Shown one piece after another: positions 7,131 to 15,168 of a DNA stretch of 62,528 nt (position 1 is its first letter; every line of letters begins with the position of its first letter). Under the pieces are notes generated by a model. It had not been told where the DNA came from, ran no database searches, and worked only from the letters and a program-made list of their open reading frames with translations. Location of the stretch: positions 1 through 62,528 of the forward strand of contig JAOKFZ010000008.1 in the NCBI GenBank assembly GCA_028247315.1, written 5' to 3'. The stretch is from Bacteroidia bacterium. GTDB taxonomy: Bacteria; Bacteroidota; Bacteroidia; NS11-12g; UBA9320. Position numbers and translations under genes: made by a program.

Positions 7131-7838
7131 CTAAGAATTCCATATTATCCATGAATCCTTTTTTTTCCATTTCACCCCATCAAAACTCCACTCCTCTTTT
7201 GTACCATGACCCATTAAAGGTCCTAAGATACAACCAGTATAAAGAACACATGAATTATCAATTATATGAATTGGAAAGACAAAACCATTTACTATTGGAG
7301 GTCTTTTAAATTCCTTGGGTGAATCAGTTCTGATTTCCTCCTCATAACTAGCAGACATATCCTTAGAAACCTTGAATGATTCTATAATTTTTGGGGTTGA
7401 TAGCTTAGGTAAATTTCGTTTTAAATCACTAATTTCCATTTGTAGTTTACCAAAATCTTGAAGTAAACCACTTTTAAAAATGGCCTTTTCAACTTTAGTG
7501 ACTTCAGATCTGTAGTTATGTATATTGCTTGAATTAATAGTTAATTTATCCAACAATGTTTTTGTATTACTTTTTATATCTATGAACCCTTCATCAAGCT
7601 TTTTATTTAAATCGATAGATTTTATATTTTGTATTGATTTAAGAATTTTATCAAGTTTTTTATTGTAAAACTTAAACTCCTCATAATTAGTATAATCTAT
7701 ATTTTCTTCCTCTATGAAATCTATTTGAAAGCCCTCGTCATGATTTGAAATTAACTTATATTTATCAATTACTGTATCATAAAGTAGAGCGTTTACTTTA
7801 TAGAAATCTTTTTGTCTTAAGTAATCTAGTGTAACCAT
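7131..7838 (-). CDS. Unknown coiled-coil protein, 235 aa
   Basis: This soluble protein has a long helical, probably coiled-coil centre (about residues 55-150, with repeated KxLDxxL-like heptads). Its C-terminal domain of about 50 residues is rich in aromatics, Gly and Cys (GFVFPIHIIDNSCVLYTGCILG ... EEWSFDGVKWKKKDSWI). The family is not recognised. It is transcribed toward the nucleotidase, with the two stops 27 bases apart. The start is the ATG at 7836-7838. The recombinase stub lies just upstream on the same strand. Confidence 0.55.
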   Translation of the reverse strand: MVTLDYLRQKDFYKVNALLYDTVIDKYKLISNHDEGFQIDFIEEENIDYTNYEEFKFYNKKLDKILKSIQNIKSIDLNKKLDEGFIDIKSNTKTLLDKLTINSSNIHNYRSEVTKVEKAIFKSGLLQDFGKLQMEISDLKRNLPKLSTPKIIESFKVSKDMSASYEEEIRTDSPKEFKRPPIVNGFVFPIHIIDNSCVLYTGCILGPLMGHGTKEEWSFDGVKWKKKDSWIIWNS

Positions 7839-7916
7839 AAATTAATTCAAATATTAAATTATTCTCTTTCTTCTAATGAAAACAAACCCTGCATTATTAT
7901 TACCATAGCTAGTGTA

Positions 7917-8111
7917 TCAAGCTCGTTGGTTTGTTGTTTTTACTTTTCTGCCGTGCTCATCTTTATTAGGAGTAAACCAAAATTTAGGATTTATAGTCTC
8001 CCCAATAGAAACTTTTAACCTATTCCCTTTCCATCTCAACACCAAAATAATTGGGGATTGTGTTTTGCTAGAAGAATATTTTAAATTGAAGTTAATGTTA
8101 ATGTCTGCCAT
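7917..8111 (-). pseudogene. Tyrosine recombinase stub (arm-binding N-terminus only)
   Basis: This 64-codon frame resembles the N-terminal arm-type DNA-binding region of Bacteroidota tyrosine recombinases: a strand pair with SPIILVLRWKGNRLKVSIGE, then NPKFWFTPNKD. It stops after KTTNQRA. The core-binding and catalytic domains (R...HxxR...Y) are absent, and the downstream DNA holds only a short out-of-frame continuation (NELDTLAMVII...). It is therefore a broken integrase gene. Its place next to the hairpin repeat at 8228 fits the usual position of an integrase beside an attachment site. Confidence 0.55.
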
Positions 8112-8214
8112 TATTTAAACTCTGATAAGAGACAAATATACGGCGATTGGAACGCTATATTCAAGGGAAGAGAGTTAACAGACACCCTCAACCGCCCCCA
8201 AAACCGACCCTCTG

Positions 8215-8262
8215 CAAAAAACAAAAAACCTATAACCAACTGTTTAACAATCAATTATAGGT
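8215..8262 (-). terminator. Hairpin terminator, twin of the tRNA-Glu terminator
   Basis: On the minus strand an 8-bp stem (ACCTATAA/TTATAGGT, at 8228-8235 and 8255-8262) encloses a 19-base loop and is followed by a T-rich run. The loop is almost identical to that of the hairpin behind tRNA-Glu at 10926-10960, while the stem differs by two compensated base pairs. Only a small remnant frame (8264-8437) lies upstream for it to terminate. Confidence 0.6.
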
Positions 8263-8263
8263 C

Positions 8264-8437
8264 TTAGTAAGTAGCAAGAATCAGATAGAGCCATTTTATC
8301 GAACAACGATAATATATTGATACATTAATGTATTTCTGCTCCTCAACCCCAGTAAACACTGGTAGAGGATTTTTACCTACTTTTTCTTGAAGAGCAACTG
8401 TGATATTAAAACAATGTTTTACAGTAATAATTTTCAA
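8264..8437 (-). pseudogene. Possible small gene remnant in the 8119-8690 gap
   Basis: A 57-codon frame with a TTG start contains a protein-like stretch (ALQEKVGKNPLPVF followed by EEQKYINVSIYYR) and ends two bases before the hairpin terminator. The last dozen residues look degenerate. The family is not recognised. Because of the short length and the non-ATG start it could be the C-terminal remnant of a lost element gene, or chance. Confidence 0.3.
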
Positions 8438-8476
8438 AATATCATATCGTTTTACGTCAAATTATCGAACCTGTAA

Positions 8477-8500
8477 GTTGTAACGTTATAACGTTACAAC
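8477..8500. promoter_or_regulatory. Perfect 24-bp palindrome, candidate operator
   Basis: GTTGTAACGTTA is followed immediately by its exact reverse complement, giving a 24-bp perfect inverted repeat with no spacer and an internal repeated AACGTTA unit. It lies about 195 bases upstream of the MerR-like gene at 8695. A gapless dyad of this length is typical of a dimeric regulator or recombinase binding site rather than a terminator. The rest of 8119-8690 holds only the hairpin and the possible remnant frame. Confidence 0.55.
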
Positions 8501-8680
8501 ATAGCTCCTGAAGGCTTGTAATTGCTTGATCTTAGCATAATCAATTAATCAAAATCCGAAAAATCCGAGCACCTACATACTTAAGGTTCGATTCTTGTTG
8601 GGTTGAAGGGGTATTTTCAACGTTTATGATTAATAAGTTAATTATTATAATACACATATGTATTTTAATTAATTAGTGTG

Positions 8681-8688
8681 TATATTTG
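8681..8688 (+). promoter_or_regulatory. Promoter -7 element before the MerR-like gene
   Basis: TATATTTG matches the Bacteroidota TAnnTTTG element and ends only 6 bases before the ATG at 8695, so the mRNA leader is at most a few bases long. Confidence 0.6.
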
Positions 8689-8694
8689 TGAGTA

Positions 8695-9627
8695 ATGAAG
8701 TATCCAGAAATAGATAAATATTATGCCGATCCATCTCCTGAGAATAGAGATAAACTCATGGATATACTTGAACAAGAACATTTTAAGATATCAGATCTGG
8801 GTGTTACATCACGAGTATTTTCAAACTGGAAGATTAAAAACATCATACCGAAGGTGGATGAAAGGCAATGGGTAAGACTAAATCTCTTTGAGTACTTCTG
8901 GATCCAAATCATCAAAGATTTAAGAGCCTTGGGTCTACCCCTCAAGTTGATCGCTCAGGTAAAAGACCAGCTTTTTAATCACCTAAGTTTTAAAGAAGTA
9001 TTCTTTGATGAGCAGGATGTCTTTCAGGAAGAAATTTTACGAGATAATAAGAGATTTATTACAGATGAGGAGTTTGAACAAATTAAATCTGACATGATTA
9101 ATAACAGAGATGATGAAAATGTGTCTTCATTTCTAAATGCCTCCGTCCCATTGTTCTTTTTTATAGTAGCTAACGTACTTCTAGATCACGCTGACATTAA
9201 ACTAACTATTAATCAAGATGGTGAAATAGATTTTATCAAGGAAGATCATAAGATGATTAATGAGGTAAACAAAGCCATTAAAACGGGCCCACTAGTTATA
9301 CTCTCTCTAAAACGGTATGTCTATATGCTCATGTCAGAACCCACTCAAGTATCCACGGCACAGCAGCTGGGATTACTCAATGAGGTAGAGTCAGAGGTTA
9401 TAAAAGCCATGCGAGAAAACAATTTGAAAGAACTCGTGATCAACTTTGATCCAAAAGGGAATCATAAAGACCTTACCTACACTTGGGAAAAATCAATCAA
9501 ACAAGAGGACATGGAAAACGTTTTAAACCAATTTTTGGGTAAAAAGCACGTATCACTGTCCATGAAATCCAATGACGGGAAAACTGTCCAATATGAGTAT
9601 CAGAACCGCAAACGAATAAAGAATTAA
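8695..9627 (+). CDS. MerR-like DNA-binding protein with unknown C-terminal domain
   Basis: This 310-residue protein has an N-terminal region (about 25-90) that reads like a MerR-type winged helix: HFKISDLGVTSRVFSNWKIKNIIP, then WVRLNLFEYFWIQIIKDLRALGLPLKLI. The remaining 200 residues hold a hydrophobic segment (VPLFFFIVANVLL) and mixed strands and belong to no family I know. It probably regulates transcription in the island; the palindrome at 8477-8500 is a candidate site. The start at 8695 is supported by the TATATTTG element 6 bases upstream. It lies between the two twin hairpins. Confidence 0.6.
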   Translation: MKYPEIDKYYADPSPENRDKLMDILEQEHFKISDLGVTSRVFSNWKIKNIIPKVDERQWVRLNLFEYFWIQIIKDLRALGLPLKLIAQVKDQLFNHLSFKEVFFDEQDVFQEEILRDNKRFITDEEFEQIKSDMINNRDDENVSSFLNASVPLFFFIVANVLLDHADIKLTINQDGEIDFIKEDHKMINEVNKAIKTGPLVILSLKRYVYMLMSEPTQVSTAQQLGLLNEVESEVIKAMRENNLKELVINFDPKGNHKDLTYTWEKSIKQEDMENVLNQFLGKKHVSLSMKSNDGKTVQYEYQNRKRIKN

Positions 9628-9676
9628 TAATTATGGCATTGAATAAACCAAGCTTTAAGGATTAAATTTAGAAGAC

Positions 9677-10456
9677 TTAAAACTGGAGCTGTACACCACC
9701 AGATAGGATACCTTTTCTGCCAAGCCCAATCTCGGAATAAATACCTATGTTAGGGGTTATGTAGTATTCTGAACCGAAAATTGTGAGGTGATACGATGGA
9801 GCTATGACGCTTTCAATTTCCTCAAGATAATTAAGGTAGTAGGTTAAAGTCCTTTTATAAGATATCAAGCCCGCACCTAATCCCGAGTAAAACGAAGACT
9901 TAGGGCTCATTCCGTAGTGTACGTAAAACTCTCCAAGAAAAGCATAACCTCTCGCTTCTTGTGTTTTGTAATCAATTTGGTATAGCCCATGGTAACTATC
10001 TACTTTAAACGGTGCTAATGTAAAAGATGACGAGAACCTTCTATTTTTGCTAAACGAATTAAAGGTAATTGCCATATTATTATTACTGATTATAGTTGCC
10101 TCATCATACACAAGAATTGTATTAAAAACATTACCTACTGATAATCCCACTCTGATTGCGTACCAACGATTGGGTGTAATGGCAGTATCTTTAGTCTCCT
10201 CAATCACTACTGCTTTTTGTTCGGTCGCAAAAACTTCTTTTTCTCCATTCTCGTACTTCACCATAAATATATCATCAGTCGATATATTATATATTGGTCC
10301 GTCCAAATGCGAGTATTTACGGTACTTTAGATTGCCCTCTTCTATTTCGACAACTTTACATTCTATTTCATCAGTGTTTTTTTTGATAATAACGTCTTGG
10401 GCTTTACTTAAATTAACTATAAGAGCAAGGATTGCTATTAAGTATACTTTTTTCAC
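9677..10456 (-). CDS. Secreted protein with a barrel-like C-terminus, unknown
   Basis: This 259-residue protein has a clear Sec signal peptide (MKKVYLIAILALIVNLSKAQ). Next comes a small N-terminal domain (DEIECKVVEIEEGNLKYRKY ... DIFMVKYENGEKEVF) seen in many Bacteroidota exported proteins. The rest is alternating strands ending in Phe (SGGVQLQF), like an outer-membrane beta-barrel. It is probably placed in the outer membrane; function unknown. It is convergent with the MerR-like gene. Confidence 0.6.
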   Translation of the reverse strand: MKKVYLIAILALIVNLSKAQDVIIKKNTDEIECKVVEIEEGNLKYRKYSHLDGPIYNISTDDIFMVKYENGEKEVFATEQKAVVIEETKDTAITPNRWYAIRVGLSVGNVFNTILVYDEATIISNNNMAITFNSFSKNRRFSSSFTLAPFKVDSYHGLYQIDYKTQEARGYAFLGEFYVHYGMSPKSSFYSGLGAGLISYKRTLTYYLNYLEEIESVIAPSYHLTIFGSEYYITPNIGIYSEIGLGRKGILSGGVQLQF

Positions 10457-10546
10457 TTCACGAAAATAGAAAAATAATTTATTGCTCCATCCAATTGCCC
10501 AATTACCTCTCTTTGGGTATATATCTATAGTAGGTAGATAATAGTT

Positions 10547-10867
10547 ATGGCAAACAATACGGGAATAAAGTACGGAGGTAGACAGAAAGGTACACCTAAC
10601 AAAGCAACAGCAAGGCTCAGAGAGGCTTTTACAGAGCTTTTAGAGGACAACATAGGTAAGGTGCAAGAACTCTTCGATAAAGTCGCTGAGAAGAACCCTC
10701 AGAAAGCATTAGAATTACTCTTAAAACTATCTGAATTTGCTTTACCTAAACTAAGAGCTATTGAGGTTAATAATGAATCAGAAGAGGCTTTTTTCACCGT
10801 CCAAAAATACAAAACTTTAGATACTGGAGTTCCTTTGGCGAGTAGTGAGGCTGATGTGGTTGATTAG
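10547..10867 (+). CDS. DUF5681-like phage-associated protein
   Basis: This 106-residue soluble protein begins GIKYGGRQKGTPNKATARLREAF, a basic G-R-x-x-G-T-P-N-K start seen in small proteins next to phage terminase genes. A helical region (DKVAEKNPQKALELLLKLSEFALPKL) follows. No terminase or other phage structural gene is present in the window, so it is a stranded phage or element gene. It starts at the ATG 90 bases from the divergent 9677 gene and lies just inside the tRNA-Glu boundary. Confidence 0.6.
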   Translation: MANNTGIKYGGRQKGTPNKATARLREAFTELLEDNIGKVQELFDKVAEKNPQKALELLLKLSEFALPKLRAIEVNNESEEAFFTVQKYKTLDTGVPLASSEADVVD

Positions 10868-10918
10868 AATTTCTGTGATTTATCTATAAAACGATACCTA
10901 AATCGATACCCTGGGGTA

Positions 10919-10960
10919 TAAAAAAACCCGTAACTGACTGTTTAATAATCAATTACGGGT
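10919..10960 (-). terminator. tRNA-Glu terminator hairpin
   Basis: Reading the minus strand from the tRNA 3' end, ACCCGTAA and TTACGGGT pair around a 19-base loop and are followed by seven T, a standard intrinsic terminator. Its loop is shared with the hairpin at 8228-8262. Confidence 0.8.
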
Positions 10961-10969
10961 AATTAAGTG

Positions 10970-11041
10970 TAGCCCGTAGGGGAATCGAACCCCTCTTGCC
11001 GAGATGAAAACCCGGTGTCCTAGCCGATAGACGAACGGGCC
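10970..11041 (-). tRNA. tRNA-Glu (TTC)
   Basis: This is a complete 72-base cloverleaf on the minus strand. It has a 7-bp acceptor stem (closing G-U), a D-arm GTCT/GGAC, an anticodon stem CCGGG/CTCGG with a TTTTCAT loop (anticodon TTC), a T-arm AGGGG/CCCCT with a TTCGATT loop, and discriminator A. CCA is not encoded. It marks the edge between the AT-rich island and the core genes, a typical integration position. Upstream (11042-11349) are an AT-rich promoter region and a small CCGAAGGTTTCGG dyad near 11091-11103; I see no other gene there. Confidence 0.95.
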
Positions 11042-11325
11042 ATTTAATGCTCGTATCACTTCCACTATTACTAGCTTTTGTGTTGTCCGGCTCCGAAACC
11101 TTCGGATGACAATACCCAACACTGTTGGAAGAACAAATCTCCCCTTCGTGTTAAGCGAGTGCAAAAGAAATATTATTATTTTAAACGCCAAACAAAAAGA
11201 TTTAAAAAGACATAAATTTTGGAGATATTTTCACTTCACAGGTGTCAAACCATTTCATTGCGTATTTCACTCTCATTACCATCTATAAATTTTAAAAATA
11301 AGTTAGGTTTGCATTCCTTTTATAA

Positions 11326-12333
<1,008 letters not shown>

Positions 12334-12354
12334 TTCAAACCTGTAGCACACTAA

Positions 12355-12390
12355 AAAGAGGCAATGCAGCTGCATTGCCTCTTTTTTTTT
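12355..12390 (+). terminator. Intrinsic terminator after gap
   Basis: AAAGAGGCAATGCA pairs with TGCATTGCCTCTTT around a two-base centre, followed by a run of T. The symmetric A/T flanks allow use in both directions. Confidence 0.9.
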
Positions 12391-12426
12391 ATTCGATTCT
12401 ACATCCAAAATATTTACTTTAGCAAC

Positions 12427-13626
12427 GTGCTAACCAAACTTAAATCACTCGGCCCAGGTTTACTTTACGCAGGTGCGGCCATCGGGGTGTCTCACCTTGT
12501 GCAAAGCACCAAAGCTGGAGCAACCTATGGCTATGTATTAATCATAGCCATTGTTTTAGCACATATTTTTAAATATCCATTCTTTGCTATAGGTCCACGC
12601 TACGCCAAAGCCACTGGCACATCTTTGGTGGCCGGCTATGCTCAAATGGGTAAATGGGCGATCATACTTCTTCTGGTGCTCACTATTAGTACCATGTTCA
12701 CCGTACAAGCAGCGGTTACCATTGTTACAGCAGGTATATTACAGCACATAGGAGCTGCACTTACAGCACCTGTCCTATCGCTTTTACTATTGCTCGTGTG
12801 TTTTGTTCTCTTAAACGTAGGCAATTATTCACTACTCGACCATCTCATGAAGGTGATTATGATCGTACTCTCACTGTCTACCCTCACAGCTTTCATACTC
12901 TCCTTCAACGTGGATATAGAAACTCTCCCTTCTGCCATGGTACATTTCGATATTACTACAAAACAAGATTTAGGCTTTTTAATGGCATTTGTAGGTTGGA
13001 TGCCGGCACCGCTAGACATTGCTATTTGGCATAGTATATGGACGCTCGCCAATGGGAAACCATCAGAAAAAGGCAATTTTGATTTCAATGTTGGATTTTT
13101 TGGTACAGCGATACTCGGTATATGTTTCTTAGTACTAGGAGCCCATACACTATACGGCACAGGCGAAACGCTGGCAGCCTCTGCAGGCGGTTTTGCTGCA
13201 CAGCTTATCACAACGTTCACTAGCAGTTTGGGAAGTTGGTCCTATTGGTTAATTAGTATTGCTGCATTTACAACTATGTTTAGCACTACACTTACGTGTT
13301 TTGACGCTATGCCCCGTGTTATGGGCAAAATAGGAGAAGAACTAAATTTCTCAAAGACATTTACCAAGACCACCACGTGGCAAATTGTACTGTTAGCAGG
13401 CAGTATGCTAATCCTCTTTTATTTTATGAGTAGCATGAAGCAGATGGTGACCTTTGCTACCATTGTTTCATTTCTTACTGCTCCTATCTTGGCATGGCTA
13501 AGCTACAAATTGGTTACAAAACATCCGCAGATAAAGCTGTGGTCTACCTCCGAAACCCTAGTAGCCAAAATGGGTATTGTAGCACTTGTTGCTCTAAGTG
13601 TTCTGTATGTTGTTTCATTTTTGTAA
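12427..13626 (+). CDS. Nramp-family transporter lacking the usual metal-site motif
   Basis: This is a polytopic inner-membrane protein of 399 residues with about 11 hydrophobic helices, recognised as Nramp-like by GPGLLYAG at the start and the following helix pattern. The classic DPGN of helix 1 is replaced by GAAIGVSHL, and the helix-6 MPH by MPAPLDIAIW, so transport of manganese or iron cannot be assumed. The substrate could be another divalent metal. I place the start at GTG 12427. An upstream ATG at 12364 lies inside the gap terminator, whereas TTACTTTAG just before 12427 looks like a promoter element. Confidence 0.75.
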   Translation: MLTKLKSLGPGLLYAGAAIGVSHLVQSTKAGATYGYVLIIAIVLAHIFKYPFFAIGPRYAKATGTSLVAGYAQMGKWAIILLLVLTISTMFTVQAAVTIVTAGILQHIGAALTAPVLSLLLLLVCFVLLNVGNYSLLDHLMKVIMIVLSLSTLTAFILSFNVDIETLPSAMVHFDITTKQDLGFLMAFVGWMPAPLDIAIWHSIWTLANGKPSEKGNFDFNVGFFGTAILGICFLVLGAHTLYGTGETLAASAGGFAAQLITTFTSSLGSWSYWLISIAAFTTMFSTTLTCFDAMPRVMGKIGEELNFSKTFTKTTTWQIVLLAGSMLILFYFMSSMKQMVTFATIVSFLTAPILAWLSYKLVTKHPQIKLWSTSETLVAKMGIVALVALSVLYVVSFL

Positions 13627-13722
13627 CCTTGTGCCAACACACATGCCTGATATCTCTGTAAAAACGATGCCTATAGAACAAATAACTAACCACAGTCGCA
13701 ATCTGCTTAGAATAATTTGTTT

Positions 13723-14265
13723 ATGAACGGTCGTGTCCTTATATCAGAACCTTTTTTACCCGATCCAAATTTTAATCGTAGCGTGATACTCATAACCGAG
13801 CATGACGAAAAAGGCAGTATGGGCTACGTTCTTAATCAACGTACAGATTATACCGTAAACACGCTTGTAGAAAGCCTAGATAAGGTAAATAATACTACCT
13901 ACCAGGGTGGTCCTGTAGAGTTGAATAGTCTGCACTACTTGCACACCTATCCGCAGATAGAAGGCAGCATAAAAGTACAAGATGGAGTGTACTGGGGTGG
14001 CGATTTTGGTGAGGCATGCGACGGCCTAATGTCCGGCTCCATGCAGCAAGAAAACTTTCGCTTCTTTGTGGGATATAGCGGTTGGGCGGCCGGTCAGTTG
14101 CAAGCTGAACTGGACGAAAAAGCTTGGATGGTGGGCGACCTAGAAGCCAAGTACATTTTTGACCAGAACATAGAGGATGATGCACTTTGGAAACACGCCA
14201 TACGCGAACAAGGCGGAACAAATGCTCTACTTGCTAATGCTCCTACAGACCCTTTTTTGAATTAG
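13723..14265 (+). CDS. YqgE/AlgH family protein
   Basis: This 180-residue soluble protein of the DUF179 family starts with the hallmark GRVLISEPFLPDPNFNRSVILI and contains MGYVLNQ, YQGGPVE and FVGYSGWAAGQL. The biochemical role is unknown; some members influence alginate or secretion regulation. I choose ATG 13723 over TTG 13717 because the family starts with a short Met-x-G-x-LLI segment. The ATG lies only 3 bases after a TAATTTG promoter-like element, implying an mRNA with almost no leader. Confidence 0.9.
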   Translation: MNGRVLISEPFLPDPNFNRSVILITEHDEKGSMGYVLNQRTDYTVNTLVESLDKVNNTTYQGGPVELNSLHYLHTYPQIEGSIKVQDGVYWGGDFGEACDGLMSGSMQQENFRFFVGYSGWAAGQLQAELDEKAWMVGDLEAKYIFDQNIEDDALWKHAIREQGGTNALLANAPTDPFLN

Positions 14266-14281
14266 GAAATGATTAATTGCA

Positions 14282-14289
14282 TACCTTTG
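14282..14289 (+). promoter_or_regulatory. Promoter -7 element before the 14309 gene
   Basis: TACCTTTG matches TAnnTTTG and ends 19 bases before the ATG at 14309. Confidence 0.55.
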
Positions 14290-14308
14290 TAAGCAACAAG
14301 TTAGAACA

Positions 14309-14767
14309 ATGGATAACAGTATTTTGATCTCAGCACACAGTATCCTCAGATGGACAGTTTTACTATTTGGACTCTATGCCATAACCAAGAGTGCTAGAGG
14401 AGTTCTCTACAAACAAGACTATACATCAAATCATAATTTAGCCGCGACACTATTCATAGCAAGTGTACACCTCCAAGTTGTAATCGGTCTATTGCTTTAT
14501 GTAGCAAGAGGTTGGGCAGATAGTTTTAGTGACATGGCCGCTACTATGGGCAATACTTCGAGTAGATTTTGGGCTGTAGAACACCTGACAGGCATGCTAC
14601 TGGCTGCAATATTTATCCAGATAGGCCGCACCAAAAGCAAGAAAGCTACAGAAGTAGCCAAGAAACATAAAATAGCTCTTCTCTTTTTTTCCATAGGACT
14701 ACTCATCATACTGGCTATGATACCATGGCCTTTTAGAGGAGAGGTAGCTCGTAGCTTGTGGCCATAA
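14309..14767 (+). CDS. Four-helix inner-membrane protein, cytochrome-b-like
   Basis: This 152-residue protein has four hydrophobic segments. A His lies near the start of helix 1 (SAHSILRW), in helix 2 (ASVHLQVVIGLLLY) and in helix 3 (AVEHLTGMLLAAIF), an arrangement suggesting haem binding. Such proteins are common and uncharacterised in Bacteroidota. It starts at the ATG after a TACCTTTG element. No redox partner lies next to it, so the electron-transfer idea rests only on the histidines. Confidence 0.6.
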   Translation: MDNSILISAHSILRWTVLLFGLYAITKSARGVLYKQDYTSNHNLAATLFIASVHLQVVIGLLLYVARGWADSFSDMAATMGNTSSRFWAVEHLTGMLLAAIFIQIGRTKSKKATEVAKKHKIALLFFSIGLLIILAMIPWPFRGEVARSLWP

Positions 14768-14802
14768 GCTACTACCATCATTATTAGAAAGAACACATTA
14801 TC

Positions 14803-15144
14803 TTGAAAAAAGAAACACTACAAGCAGTAGCAGACATACTGGGTAACGGTTACAAATGCTACGTAAATACGACCACTGAAGAAGTACAGACAGCAGAAAA
14901 CGTATCGCTAGAAGATCAGCAAAGCGACAGTTACAAAGAATACGTGCCACTAGAAGGACCCGTTATCTTTGGTTTTATGCAGGACTACGTAAAAGGCGTT
15001 GAAGATTTTGAAAAGCAAAGTGAGTTGCTTGAAGCTATTAGCTTTGACAATCCTTTCAAAAGTTTCAAAACGGCTGTATACAGCACTGGCTTGGCAGATG
15101 AGTGGATCGCCTATCGCATCGAGCGAATAGTGGCAGTCATATAG
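14803..15144 (+). CDS. UPF0158-like protein
   Basis: This 113-residue acidic soluble protein has a TTG start. It contains GYKCYVNTTTEEV near the N-terminus and ends EWIAYRIERIVAVI, resembling the uncharacterised UPF0158 family. Function unknown. It is convergent with hflX, the stops being 24 bases apart. A short dyad over the end of hflX (CTTGGA/TCCAAG near 15161-15185) may help separate the transcripts. Confidence 0.6.
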   Translation: MKKETLQAVADILGNGYKCYVNTTTEEVQTAENVSLEDQQSDSYKEYVPLEGPVIFGFMQDYVKGVEDFEKQSELLEAISFDNPFKSFKTAVYSTGLADEWIAYRIERIVAVI

Positions 15145-15168
15145 AACCTGTGCTAACTTACTTGGAGG

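Noticed and set aside
8560-8610. A GGTTCGATTC sequence resembling a tRNA T-arm
   Set aside because: No T-stem, acceptor stem or anticodon arm can be built around it.
10949-11191. Minus-strand frame covering the tRNA-Glu gene
   Set aside because: It runs straight through the tRNA and its promoter region; the cloverleaf explains the sequence.
12364-12426. N-terminal extension of the Nramp-like gene from ATG 12364
   Set aside because: The ATG is inside the gap terminator hairpin and the extra residues are not Nramp-like; GTG 12427 fits the family and a promoter element.
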